Part shown: piece after piece, positions 1-7,299 of the stretch
Position numbering within the stretch: the stretch's first letter is position 1
How the letters are laid out: every line of letters begins with the position of its first letter
Origin: an uncultured Zetaproteobacteria bacterium
Lineage (GTDB): Bacteria > Pseudomonadota > Zetaproteobacteria > Mariprofundales > Mariprofundaceae
Length of the DNA: 21,795 bases
Assembly (NCBI GenBank): GCA_913056285.1
Contig: CAJXNE010000010.1
Location: forward strand, 1 to 21,795
Direction: 5' to 3'
Translations under genes and position numbers: made by a program
Notes under the pieces: generated by a model
What the model was told of the DNA's origin: nothing
The model's database searches: none
The model's input: only the letters and a program-made list of their open reading frames with translations

Positions 1-140
1 TTATTAAAAGTCAAAAAATAAGCCACGACACACGAATTGACACGAATGAAAAACCTGTCTGCATCTGTCTGCTTCTATTGTCGTGTTCATTCGTGTAATT
101 CGTGGCTCAAGGTTTTGGTTCCGGCTATGCTGGATTAAGG
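1..140. repeat. Dispersed repeat copy 1 with inverted-repeat arms, upstream of cheY
   Basis: The copy consists of a left flank (1-30), a core (31-95) and a right flank (96-140). The arms at about 21-50 and 86-107 are imperfect inverted repeats built from units such as CACGAATGAA and TTCGTGG, so the DNA or RNA can fold into a stem-loop. The outer flanks match copy 2 at 5435-5616 in the same orientation, apart from one-base differences in an A run and a T run. The core matches copy 2 only when reverse-complemented. It may extend left of the window. No protein is encoded. Repeats built from such units are common dispersed elements in bacterial genomes; the exact family is not identified here. 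Confidence 0.85.
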
Positions 141-161
141 TTTAAAGATTAGGAGTGAGAT

Positions 162-539
162 ATGAAAGCATTGATTGTGGATGATGCCAAAGTGGTACGG
201 GTAGCGCTGAGCCGGATGATGAATCAGCTGGGTTATGAAACCGTCAAAGCCGAAGATGGGCAGCAGGCGCTGGACGCGATGGCCGAGCATCCGGATACCG
301 ATGTGGTGATGCTCGACTGGAATATGCCGGTGATGAATGGTTATGATTTTCTCGTAGCCATGCGCGATATGCCTGAACATGCCACAAATCCGAAAGTCAT
401 TATGGTGACGACAGAAACCGGCATGCCGCAAATGCTAAAAGCGCTGGCGGGTGGGGCGGACGAATATATTATGAAGCCGTTTGATAAGGATATGGTGGAG
501 GGCAAGCTGGAAATGGTTGGCTTGGAGGTTGCCGGATGA
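162..539 (+). CDS. cheY: CheY-like single-domain response regulator
   Basis: This 125-residue protein is a complete stand-alone receiver domain. The acidic pair is D7-D8, the phospho-acceptor aspartate is D52 in the LDWNMP motif, the switch threonine is T83 or T84, and the conserved lysine is K105 in the MKPF motif. In the family the phosphorylated protein leaves the chemoreceptor-CheA complex and binds the flagellar motor switch, or another output. No CheA or CheW is in the window, so the partner kinase is inferred. The ATG at 162 has AGGAG at 151-155 as ribosome binding site. The gene overlaps cheB by four bases (ATGA), so the two are one transcription unit. A dispersed repeat ends about 20 bases upstream, and no clear promoter was seen between repeat and gene. 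Confidence 0.9.
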   Translation: MKALIVDDAKVVRVALSRMMNQLGYETVKAEDGQQALDAMAEHPDTDVVMLDWNMPVMNGYDFLVAMRDMPEHATNPKVIMVTTETGMPQMLKALAGGADEYIMKPFDKDMVEGKLEMVGLEVAG

Positions 540-1591
540 AAAAAAATATCCGCGCCCTGATTGTCGATGATTCGGTAGTATTTCGCTCGTTTATGCGGCG
601 CTGTCTGAATGATATCGATGGTGTCGATGTGGTCGGTACAGCCAGCGATGGAAAAATGGCGCTGCGTCAGGTGGCGCAACTCAAGCCGGATGTGTTGACG
701 CTGGATATGAATATGCCTCTGATGAACGGTGTTGAAGTGTTACAAGCGTTGCAGCAACAGGCACCGGATACCAGTGTCATTGTGGTATCTTCTGAAACTG
801 AAACTGATGCCGAGCGCACCATTGAAGCGCTGGAATCGGGCGCCTGTGATTTTATTATCAAACCGACAGCATCAAGCAAGGATGCGCAGGGTGAATTGAC
901 GAAATCGCTGTCACGGCGTTTGTTTTCAGCCCGGAGCGTAGCTCGGGTCACCAGCAGTAAACGCATGGTAAGCCAAACACAAGCCGCCAGCTTCAGAAAA
1001 CCGGCATCCTTTCGCCCTGATATCATTGCCATTGGTTCGAGTACTGGCGGACCGGCGGCGCTCAGTGCGGTATTTTCAATCTTGCCAGAATCCATCCCGG
1101 TACCCGTCACCATTACCCAGCATATGCCGAAATTGTTTGTGCAGAGCCTTGCCTCGCGCCTGAATAAGGAATCAAAATTAACGGTAAAGGTCGCTGAAGA
1201 TGGTATGAAGCTATTGCCCGGCCATGTTTATGTCGCGCCGGGAGAAATTCATATGGAAGTGGTGCGTAAGGGTGTCGGTCTGGCGGTGAAACTGGTGGAT
1301 GGCCCGAAACTGCATCACTGCAAACCGGCTGTGGACAGAACATTCTATTCGTTGGCCAAACTGTCACCGGTGGTCAAAACACTGGCGGTAGTATTAACCG
1401 GTATGGGTGCGGATGGAGCGGACGGCGCAAAAAAAATTGGTGAGGCCAAGGGGTATGTCATTGCACAGGATGAAGCCAGTAGCACAGTGTGGGGTATGCC
1501 CGGTTCCACCGTGAAGGCGGGGGCGGCCAACGATGTTCTGCCGCTGGATCAGATAGCAGGGGCGATTGCTCAGATTGCAGGAGGTAAGTGA
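536..1591 (+). CDS. cheB: Chemotaxis protein-glutamate methylesterase/deamidase CheB
   Basis: This 351-residue protein has the two-domain CheB layout. The N-terminal receiver domain (about residues 5-115) has D11-D12, phospho-acceptor D57 and K109. After a linker comes the methylesterase domain (about 160-348). The likely catalytic triad is S169 in the GSSTGGP motif, H196 in TQHMP and D293 in GMGADGADG. CheB removes methyl groups from glutamates of chemoreceptors, or deamidates glutamines, and is activated by phosphorylation from CheA. It opposes CheR, encoded next. The ATG overlaps the cheY stop codon (ATGA), indicating coupled translation. Length and motifs are normal for the family. Confidence 0.96.
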   Translation: MKKNIRALIVDDSVVFRSFMRRCLNDIDGVDVVGTASDGKMALRQVAQLKPDVLTLDMNMPLMNGVEVLQALQQQAPDTSVIVVSSETETDAERTIEALESGACDFIIKPTASSKDAQGELTKSLSRRLFSARSVARVTSSKRMVSQTQAASFRKPASFRPDIIAIGSSTGGPAALSAVFSILPESIPVPVTITQHMPKLFVQSLASRLNKESKLTVKVAEDGMKLLPGHVYVAPGEIHMEVVRKGVGLAVKLVDGPKLHHCKPAVDRTFYSLAKLSPVVKTLAVVLTGMGADGADGAKKIGEAKGYVIAQDEASSTVWGMPGSTVKAGAANDVLPLDQIAGAIAQIAGGK

Positions 1592-1592
1592 G

Positions 1593-2414
1593 GTGCTGGC
1601 ATCGGAATTTCGTTATATGCAGGAATTTTTATTGCGCAAGATCGGTTTGTATTTGGCGGATGATAAACAGTATCTGATTAAGTCGAGGGTTTCCCGTTTG
1701 TTGCATGAGCATAAACTCGATGATGCCAATGCATTGGTCAGATCTGTGCGCAGGGATGAAGATGGAACACTGGCGCATCAGGTGCTGGATGCGATGACCA
1801 CCAATGAAACACTGTTTTTCAGGGATCAATATCCGTTTGATGCATTGCGGGATATGATTTTTCCCGAACTGACGCATGCAAAGGGACGGCATGGTAAAAT
1901 CAATATCTGGTCGGCAGCTTCATCAACAGGGCAGGAAGCATGTTCGATTGCCATGACGGCCAGCGAATCGGTGCCGGAACCGGGGCGTGTGCATATTCTG
2001 GGTACAGATTTTTCAGCCAGGGCTGTGGAATACGCACAGAACGGCGTGTACACGCAAATGGAAGTGCAGCGTGGCATGCCGGTCAAACAACTGATCCGTT
2101 TTTTTGATCAGCAGGGATCGCATTGGGCGGTGAGACCTGAGTTGAAAACGATGATGCATTTCGATCATGCCAACCTGGTTGAAAACAGCTTATCGGCCAA
2201 AGTGCGTCGCCACGGGCCATTTGATGTGGTGTTTTGCCGCAATGTACTGATTTATTTTACACCGGAAGAGCGGGCGCTGGTGATCGATCGGATTGCCCGG
2301 AGTATGCATAAGGGCGGCTATTTTATTTCCGGAGCCACCGAAACGCCGGAAGGGCGTACATCACGTTGGAATCAGGTGATGTTCAAAGGTAAACGGCTGT
2401 GGCAATTGCAGTAA
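1593..2414 (+). CDS. cheR: Chemoreceptor glutamate methyltransferase CheR
   Basis: This protein of 273 residues transfers methyl groups from S-adenosylmethionine to glutamates of chemoreceptors, the adaptation step reversed by CheB. The N-terminal helical domain covers about residues 3-75 and ends in the TTNETLFFRD motif (69-78). The methyltransferase fold follows, with an SAM loop at 105-121 (SAASSTGQEA), the acidic residue D139 and the FCRNVLIYF motif at 214-222. I chose the GTG at 1593 because GAGG lies at 1581-1584, eight bases upstream, and CheR family proteins start at about this point. A TTG at 1566 would extend the protein into the end of cheB without a good ribosome binding site. The start follows the cheB stop by one base, so the three che genes form one operon. 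Confidence 0.93.
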   Translation: MLASEFRYMQEFLLRKIGLYLADDKQYLIKSRVSRLLHEHKLDDANALVRSVRRDEDGTLAHQVLDAMTTNETLFFRDQYPFDALRDMIFPELTHAKGRHGKINIWSAASSTGQEACSIAMTASESVPEPGRVHILGTDFSARAVEYAQNGVYTQMEVQRGMPVKQLIRFFDQQGSHWAVRPELKTMMHFDHANLVENSLSAKVRRHGPFDVVFCRNVLIYFTPEERALVIDRIARSMHKGGYFISGATETPEGRTSRWNQVMFKGKRLWQLQ

Positions 2415-2579
2415 AGAAAGCATTAACATGAAATAAACAATGCGCCTGCTTGATTTTTTTCATCCCGGGATAATATTTCATATCATGGGAAGTAAAAAAT
2501 CCATGCGCGTTAAACTGGCCGGACAAGCCAATAGTCATTTTCCTGCCTGGTTGCTTTGCCTTGCAACGGGGAAGACAGG
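2415..2579. other. Intergenic region between cheR and the porin gene
   Basis: This 165-base AT-rich gap has a run of seven T at 2454-2460 and a perfect ten-base palindrome, ATCCCGGGAT, at 2462-2471. A weak inverted repeat (GCATT 2420-2424, AATGC 2439-2443) precedes the T run and could be part of a cheR terminator, but the stem is short and the distance poor. GATAAT at 2469-2474 could be a -10 box, but no -35 at proper spacing is convincing. A promoter for the porin gene is expected here and is not firmly seen. Confidence 0.35.
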
Positions 2580-3797
2580 ATGACATATGGATGCTTGGGC
2601 TTGGCCTTGCAGATATATGTGGCGATGATGTTGATGCCCCAACCGGTATGGGCTGATAGTCCCGGTGTTCCGGGGCAGCCTTCTCCTGCGCAGCAAGAGG
2701 CGGCGGTGCATGGGCATGATGACGGTTTGTTCAGCTGGCCGGGGATTACCGGACACTGGGGCGGTGCTCGGCAATCGCTGGATGATGGCGGCATCACCAT
2801 CGAAGGCGCTTATACCGGCGAATTTGTACGCGGTTTTCCCGGTGGGATGGCGGGCGGCAAAAGCGTGATTTATGAAGATAATCTCGATATATCCATTACA
2901 ATGGACAGTGAGAAGATGGGTTTGTGGCCGGGCGGCACGCTGTTTGTATATGGTTTGCGCAATCATGGCGGCGATCCCAGCGCCAATACGATTGGCGATC
3001 TGCAGACGGCCAGCAATATCGAAGCGCCGGATAATGCACTGGTGCAGGAAGCATGGTATGAGCAGCAGTTTCTGCATGGCGTCTTGTCGATTCTGGTGGG
3101 GTTGCATGATTTGAATTCGGAATTCTATGTGACGGATTACGGTTCCTTGTTTATCAATTCCTCGTTCGGCGTCGGGCCGGATATGTCGGCCAATGTGGCC
3201 TTATCTATCTTCCCGAAAGCGGGGTTGGCGGCGCGGGTGCGGGTAGCTCCAAACGACAATACCTATGTGCAGGCGGCCATCTATGATGGTGATCCATCCA
3301 CGCGCGCGCTGCATGGCTCTGAAGGCAAGCTGATGATTGGCGAAGCCGGCTTGAGTTCCGATACAGGAACCTACAAACTGGGCTACTGGAATCACTCGGC
3401 TGATATCACTGTCGGGGCGCATACCTATAACAATGATTATGGTTTATACGGCGTGATTGATCAGGAACTGATGCATTTTGACGGTGATTCGACCATCGGT
3501 GCATTCCTTCAATATGGTTGGGCGCCAGCAGCGCGCAATACTGTAACACGCTATATCGGCGGCGGCCTGCATCTGCACGGCCTGATTCCAACGCGCGATG
3601 AAGATGATATCGGCATCGCACTGGCCCGTGCCGATACGCATGCCGTAGCGGAAACCACGCTGGAGCTGACCTATCGACTGGTATTGACGCCATGGCTGGC
3701 TATTCAACCATCTTATCAGGTCATCCAGAATCCTGGCGGTGACGCTACAGTGCCCACAGCCAACGTCGGCTTGCTACGCTTTGAGGTTGCTCTGTAA
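2580..3797 (+). CDS. OprB-family carbohydrate-selective outer-membrane porin
   Basis: The product is about 405 residues. Residues 1-25 form a signal peptide ending in PVWA, with cleavage most likely after A25. The mature part begins with the OprB-type segment GITGHWGGARQSL and continues with GITIEGAYTGEF, then alternating short polar and hydrophobic stretches typical of a beta barrel. The protein ends in RFEVAL, a near-standard outer-membrane C-terminus, with L rather than the usual F. OprB porins let sugars and similar small solutes diffuse across the outer membrane; the substrate cannot be told. I chose ATG 2580, preceded by GGGGAAG at 2568-2574. A TTG at 2556 lacks a comparable site and would add residues ahead of the signal peptide. 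Confidence 0.82.
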   Translation: MTYGCLGLALQIYVAMMLMPQPVWADSPGVPGQPSPAQQEAAVHGHDDGLFSWPGITGHWGGARQSLDDGGITIEGAYTGEFVRGFPGGMAGGKSVIYEDNLDISITMDSEKMGLWPGGTLFVYGLRNHGGDPSANTIGDLQTASNIEAPDNALVQEAWYEQQFLHGVLSILVGLHDLNSEFYVTDYGSLFINSSFGVGPDMSANVALSIFPKAGLAARVRVAPNDNTYVQAAIYDGDPSTRALHGSEGKLMIGEAGLSSDTGTYKLGYWNHSADITVGAHTYNNDYGLYGVIDQELMHFDGDSTIGAFLQYGWAPAARNTVTRYIGGGLHLHGLIPTRDEDDIGIALARADTHAVAETTLELTYRLVLTPWLAIQPSYQVIQNPGGDATVPTANVGLLRFEVAL

Positions 3798-3859
3798 TTC
3801 CCTCTTTTTTTGTGTGTTTTGCGCCTTGGGCAGTTTGGGTGATAGGATGCGCACCCATA

Positions 3860-3878
3860 CGCCTTCGGGGCGATTTTT
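3860..3878 (+). terminator. Possible intrinsic terminator after the porin gene
   Basis: A short GC stem (CGCC 3860-3863, GGCG 3869-3872) with a five-base loop containing TTCG is followed by A and five T (3874-3878). It lies between the porin stop and the MFS start. The stem has only four base pairs, so this is tentative. Confidence 0.35.
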
Positions 3879-3899
3879 GTGAAATATGAAGAGGTATCC

Positions 3900-5252
3900 A
3901 TGAACGCGATTGAACGACGAAGCGTATTTTCTCTGGCCGGCATTTACAGCCTGCGCATGCTGGGCCTGTTTCTTATCCTGCCCGTGTTTGCGCTCTATGC
4001 CGAACATCTCGATGGCGTCACGCCAACGCTGATCGGACTGGCGCTGGGCGCCTACGGATTGACCATGGCGCTGCTTCAGATTCCATTTGGCATGTTATCG
4101 GATCGCATCGGGCGCAAGCCGGTGATTACGGTGGGGCTGATTATTTTTGCCATCGGCAGCGTGGTGGCGGCATCATCGCATGATATTTGGGGTGTGATCT
4201 TCGGGCGCGCCTTGCAGGGCGCCGGTGCGATTGCTGCTGCCATGATGGCCTTGCTGGCCGATTTGACGCGTGAAGAAATTCGCACCAAGGCTACAGCCAT
4301 GATTGGCATGTCGATTGGTATGTCGTTTACGGTGTCCTTGATTCTCGGGCCGTGGCTGGATGCCGCGATTGGCGTGAATGGTATTTTCTGGCTGACAGCC
4401 GTATTGGCTGTAGGCGCGATTGTGGTGCTGCATACCGCTATTCCCACGCCGGCGCACAGTTCAATGCACCGGGATGCCGAAACCATCCCCGGCCAGCTGG
4501 GAGCTGCGCTGCGTAATTTTGAATTGTTGCGGCTCGATGTCGGTATTCTGATTTTGCATTCGATTATGACAGCCATGTTTATCGCACTGCCCTTTGTGTT
4601 GCGAGATCAGCTGCACCTGCCCAGCGTGCATCATTCCTGGGTATATCTGCCAATCCTGGTGGTGGCGATGGGACTGATGGTGCCGATGATTATTATTGCC
4701 GAGAAACGTAAAAAAATGAAACCTGTTTTTCTGATTGCGATTGCGCTGATCGCCGCTTCTGCGGCTGTACTGGCTCTGTTTCATCAAGGCTGGACAGGCG
4801 TGATTACAGGCCTGTTACTGTTTTTTATTGCTTATAATGTACTGGAGGCCACGTTGCCATCGCTGGTATCGCGTATCGCGCCGATAGATGGCAAGGGTAC
4901 GGCTATGGGGGTGTATTCCACCAGCCAGTTTCTCGGCGCGTTTGTCGGCGGCGCGGGTGGCGGCATGCTGCTGGACAAGTTCGGTGTGGAAGGTATTTTC
5001 ATCGCCTGCTCCATCGGCGCATTGTTATGGCTGGCTCTGGCTTTTGGTATGGCGCGGCCTCGCATGCGTTCAGCTATGATGTTGCATGTGGATGAAGCCA
5101 ACACGACTAATGCTCAAACACTGGAGACACAGTTACTGGCGCTGGCCGGCGTATCAGAAGCTCGTATCGCTATTGAAGAGGGCGTGGCCTATTTGCGAGT
5201 GGAAAAAGAGCATTTCGATGCCGATGCCGCAAAAGCATTGCTTCAGTCATGA
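3900..5252 (+). CDS. yajR: YajR-like MFS transporter with C-terminal YAM domain
   Basis: This 450-residue protein has a 12-helix major facilitator core followed by a soluble tail. Motif A is clear in the loop after helix 2 (GMLSDRIGRK, about residues 64-73). Helices run from about residue 10 to 386, with a break near 185-210 between the two halves. Residues 394-450 look like a small ferredoxin-like fold, with GVSEARIAIEEGVAYLRV as its centre. E. coli YajR has the same length and a C-terminal YAM domain at the same place. YajR is a proton-coupled drug/H+ antiporter-type protein whose natural substrate is not settled. I chose ATG 3900 because GAAGAGG at 3888-3894 is well spaced; a GTG at 3879 lies within the presumed terminator region. 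Confidence 0.82.
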   Translation: MNAIERRSVFSLAGIYSLRMLGLFLILPVFALYAEHLDGVTPTLIGLALGAYGLTMALLQIPFGMLSDRIGRKPVITVGLIIFAIGSVVAASSHDIWGVIFGRALQGAGAIAAAMMALLADLTREEIRTKATAMIGMSIGMSFTVSLILGPWLDAAIGVNGIFWLTAVLAVGAIVVLHTAIPTPAHSSMHRDAETIPGQLGAALRNFELLRLDVGILILHSIMTAMFIALPFVLRDQLHLPSVHHSWVYLPILVVAMGLMVPMIIIAEKRKKMKPVFLIAIALIAASAAVLALFHQGWTGVITGLLLFFIAYNVLEATLPSLVSRIAPIDGKGTAMGVYSTSQFLGAFVGGAGGGMLLDKFGVEGIFIACSIGALLWLALAFGMARPRMRSAMMLHVDEANTTNAQTLETQLLALAGVSEARIAIEEGVAYLRVEKEHFDADAAKALLQS

Positions 5253-5434
5253 TGATTTTGTAACAGGCCCTAATTCGACCCAAACGATATTCTACTGCTG
5301 CAAGCAGGATTCACCTGGTAAAACTATGCTGGCTCCAAATCAGACTGATTAAGTTTCTTACAAATAAAATTTAATGCAACAGCACAAGATGCTTTACCAC
5401 GAAGACACCAAGGCACAAAAATTCATGGAACATC
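5253..5434. other. Gene-free gap after yajR
   Basis: With the repeat that follows, 5253-5625 holds no gene. Visible items are a five-base-pair hairpin (CTGCT and AGCAG) near 5295-5307 without a T tail, the near-palindrome AATCAGACTGATT near 5339-5351, and a repeat-like motif at 5395-5420. An 80-codon reading frame through this region and the repeat is not credible: it has no ribosome binding site and it translates repeat sequence. Confidence 0.6.
5395..5420. repeat. Short dispersed-repeat motif (ACCACGAAGACACCAAGGCA type)
   Basis: The sequence TACCACGAAGACACCAAGGC followed by ACAAAA has the CACGAAG/ACACCAAG pattern seen in widespread dispersed repeats of many bacteria. It lies 15 bases upstream of repeat copy 2 and is absent from the visible part of copy 1, which starts at the window edge. 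Confidence 0.4.
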
Positions 5435-5616
5435 TTATTAAAAGTCAAAAAAATAAGCCACGACACACGAATGAACAGAAGGTGAATTGTGAAACAAGAG
5501 AGGCTCCCCTGGGGGACGACCTTAGAAGCGAACAGATGCAGACGGGTTTTTCATTCGTGTCAATTCGTGTAATTCGTGGCTCAAGGTTTTTGGTTCCGGC
5601 TATGCTGGGTTAGGGG
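5435..5616. repeat. Dispersed repeat copy 2 with reversed core, upstream of rsmD
   Basis: The left flank (5435-5465) and right flank (5570-5616) match copy 1 (1-30 and 96-140) in the same direction. The core (5466-5569) matches the reverse complement of copy 1's core: 5523-5569 pairs with copy 1 positions 77-31 at 44 of 47 bases, and 5466-5477 pairs with copy 1 positions 95-84 exactly. A segment of 45 bases (5478-5522), including TCCCCTGGGGGA, replaces six bases of copy 1. The end of the repeat (AGGGG at 5612-5616) supplies the likely ribosome binding site of rsmD. Confidence 0.85.
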
Positions 5617-5625
5617 TTCATTTGT

Positions 5626-6198
5626 ATGCGAATTACCGCTGGAGCTATGCGTGGTCGCATCATACCCGTACCAAATGTTCCGGGATTAAGACCAACGCCA
5701 TCGAAAGTGCGTCAGGCGTTGTTCAATATCCTTGGCACGGTGGACGGGTTCTGCGTACTCGATCTGTATGCCGGTTCCGGCATGATGGCGCTGGAAGCCT
5801 TGTCGCGCGGAGCGGTATCGGCCATTTCCATCGAGCAGGATCGGCGCGCTATCAAAGCGCTGCAACAAAGCCGCAATACGCTGAATGTGTCGGATCAGTG
5901 GTCGCTTCAGGCCAGCAGTGTGGAGCAAGGGATTCCTCTGCTGGCAGGAAAAACATTTGATCTGATTTTTGCCGACCCGCCTTATGCGCAAGGACATGCT
6001 GAAGCTGTGCCAAAACTGCTGGATCAAAATGATATTCGTTGTGGCCAACTGGTGATTGAAGAATCCGCACGGGTTGCCCCGGTCTGGCCTGATGGCTGGA
6101 TTTGCCAACAATCCCGCCGTTACGGCGATACCTGTCTGCATTTTCTGATATCAACGGCTGCGTCAGCGAATGGCTCAGCCAGGGCCTGTTCACACTAA
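5626..6198 (+). CDS. rsmD: 16S rRNA (guanine-966 N2)-methyltransferase RsmD
   Basis: This 190-residue protein methylates one guanine (G966 in E. coli numbering) in the small-subunit rRNA using S-adenosylmethionine. The N-terminal segment MRITAGAMRGR with LRPTPSKVRQALFN (21-34) is the RsmD signature. The SAM motif is VLDLYAGSGMMALEALSRGA (44-63), and the catalytic DPPY is at 117-120. The ATG at 5626 has AGGGG at 5612-5616, nine bases upstream; this site belongs to the end of the dispersed repeat. The stop codon lies inside a strong inverted repeat (6182-6214). hemC follows after 53 bases, so the two genes may share a transcript. Confidence 0.95.
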   Translation: MRITAGAMRGRIIPVPNVPGLRPTPSKVRQALFNILGTVDGFCVLDLYAGSGMMALEALSRGAVSAISIEQDRRAIKALQQSRNTLNVSDQWSLQASSVEQGIPLLAGKTFDLIFADPPYAQGHAEAVPKLLDQNDIRCGQLVIEESARVAPVWPDGWICQQSRRYGDTCLHFLISTAASANGSARACSH

Positions 6199-6214
6199 TT
6201 GAGTAAACAGGCCC
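6182..6214 (+). other. Nine-base-pair inverted repeat between rsmD and hemC
   Basis: GGGCCTGTT (6182-6190) and AACAGGCCC (6206-6214) are perfect inverted arms around a 15-base loop that contains the rsmD stop codon. No T run follows, so it is not a standard intrinsic terminator. It lies 27 bases before the hemC ribosome binding site and may act in RNA stability or partial attenuation. Confidence 0.6.
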
Positions 6215-6251
6215 GCGCCGCTACCGTTGGCCATCTTTCTGGAGGTTTCAC

Positions 6252-7175
6252 GTGACCCATATCCGAATCGCTACCCGTCGTTCCCCGCTGGCCCTGTGGC
6301 AGGCTGAATATATTTCAGCAGAACTACAGCGCCTTGACCCGACCGTGACCACTGAACTGGTCAAGATTGTGACCAAAGGCGACAAAATTCTCGATGTGCC
6401 GCTGGCGCAAGTGGGCGGCAAGGGTTTATTCACCAAGGAAATCGACGCGGCATTGCTGGATGGTCGGGCTGATATCGCCGTACATTCGATGAAGGATGTG
6501 CCGACTGAATTGCCGGCTGGCACCGCCATCCGCGCCCACCCCAAACGCGAAGATCCGCGCGATGCCATCGCTACTATTAGCGAAGGTGGACTGGAATCGC
6601 TGCCCGAAGGCGCCACGATTGGCACATCCAGCCTGCGCCGTATCGCTCAAATTCAGGCCAGATTTCCACATTTCAAATTCACCTCCATTCGCGGCAATAT
6701 CCAGACGCGTTTATCAAAGCTCGGTTTTGAAGTCGATGCGGTCATTTTAGCCGCCGCTGGTGTGAAGCGCATGGGCATGGCCGATCAGATGCATGATTTT
6801 ATCGATACGGAAATCCTGTTGCCCGCTGTGGCGCAAGGTACGCTGGGTGTGCAAACACGAGATGCCGATGATGTGATCAATGCACTGGTCGATCAGCTCA
6901 ATGATGCCGATACGGTGGTACGCACTCGCGCCGAACGTGCTTTTCTGGCTCGTCTTGAAGGTGGTTGTCAGGTGCCGATTGCCGCGTTTGCCAGGCTTGA
7001 TGGCGATAGCCTCCATCTCAAAGGTTTAGTTGGCGCTGTCGATGGCTCCAGGCTGATTGTTCGGGAAACGACGGGAAATCGGTCAGATGCAGAAAACATG
7101 GGGACAACGCTTGCCGATGAAGTATTGGCAGCTGGTGGCCGGGAAATTCTGGAAGCGCTGTACGCAGAGGGCTAA
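6252..7175 (+). CDS. hemC: Hydroxymethylbilane synthase (porphobilinogen deaminase)
   Basis: This 307-residue enzyme joins four porphobilinogen molecules into hydroxymethylbilane in the cytoplasm, on the way to heme and other tetrapyrroles. Visible family features are RIATRRSPLALWQA near the N-terminus, the catalytic aspartate D82 in HSMKDVP, the GTSSLRR motif (124-130), RGNIQTRL (147-154), and cysteine C239 in LEGGCQVP, which carries the dipyrromethane cofactor. The segment GTLGVQTR (197-204) has Q where E is common. The start is GTG at 6252, with a perfect GGAGG at 6241-6245 and six bases spacing. hemD, often next in other bacteria, is not here. Confidence 0.96.
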   Translation: MTHIRIATRRSPLALWQAEYISAELQRLDPTVTTELVKIVTKGDKILDVPLAQVGGKGLFTKEIDAALLDGRADIAVHSMKDVPTELPAGTAIRAHPKREDPRDAIATISEGGLESLPEGATIGTSSLRRIAQIQARFPHFKFTSIRGNIQTRLSKLGFEVDAVILAAAGVKRMGMADQMHDFIDTEILLPAVAQGTLGVQTRDADDVINALVDQLNDADTVVRTRAERAFLARLEGGCQVPIAAFARLDGDSLHLKGLVGAVDGSRLIVRETTGNRSDAENMGTTLADEVLAAGGREILEALYAEG

Positions 7176-7224
7176 ATCAGCATTGCAGTCTGTGTTCTTT
7201 TGCCACACTCATAGGCCTTGGTGA

Positions 7225-7256
7225 CTTGCCTCACAGTGGATGATTGACGTGGCAAG
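7225..7256 (+). other. Inverted repeat upstream of the small membrane-protein gene
   Basis: CTTGCC (7225-7230) and GGCAAG (7251-7256) form perfect six-base arms around a 20-base spacer. TTGACG at 7244-7249 lies in the spacer and resembles a -35 box, but no matching -10 is seen at normal distance. It could be an operator or an RNA stem. Confidence 0.35.
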
Positions 7257-7299
7257 CAGTCTTTCTTCCAGAAGAGAAAGCACAACCAAGGAGGCTGGC

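Noticed and set aside
1..140. CRISPR array
   Set aside because: There are only inverted arms and one distant second copy; no regularly spaced direct repeats and no cas genes.
2535..3107. Minus-strand open frame of 190 codons opposite the porin gene
   Set aside because: The porin on the plus strand has a signal peptide and family motifs; the antisense frame has none.
5374..5613. Open frame of about 79 codons before rsmD
   Set aside because: It has no ribosome binding site and its second half only translates the dispersed repeat; the frame is broken in copy 1.
1..5616. Composite transposon
   Set aside because: No transposase or integrase gene and no target-site duplication is visible; the repeats are short and non-coding.
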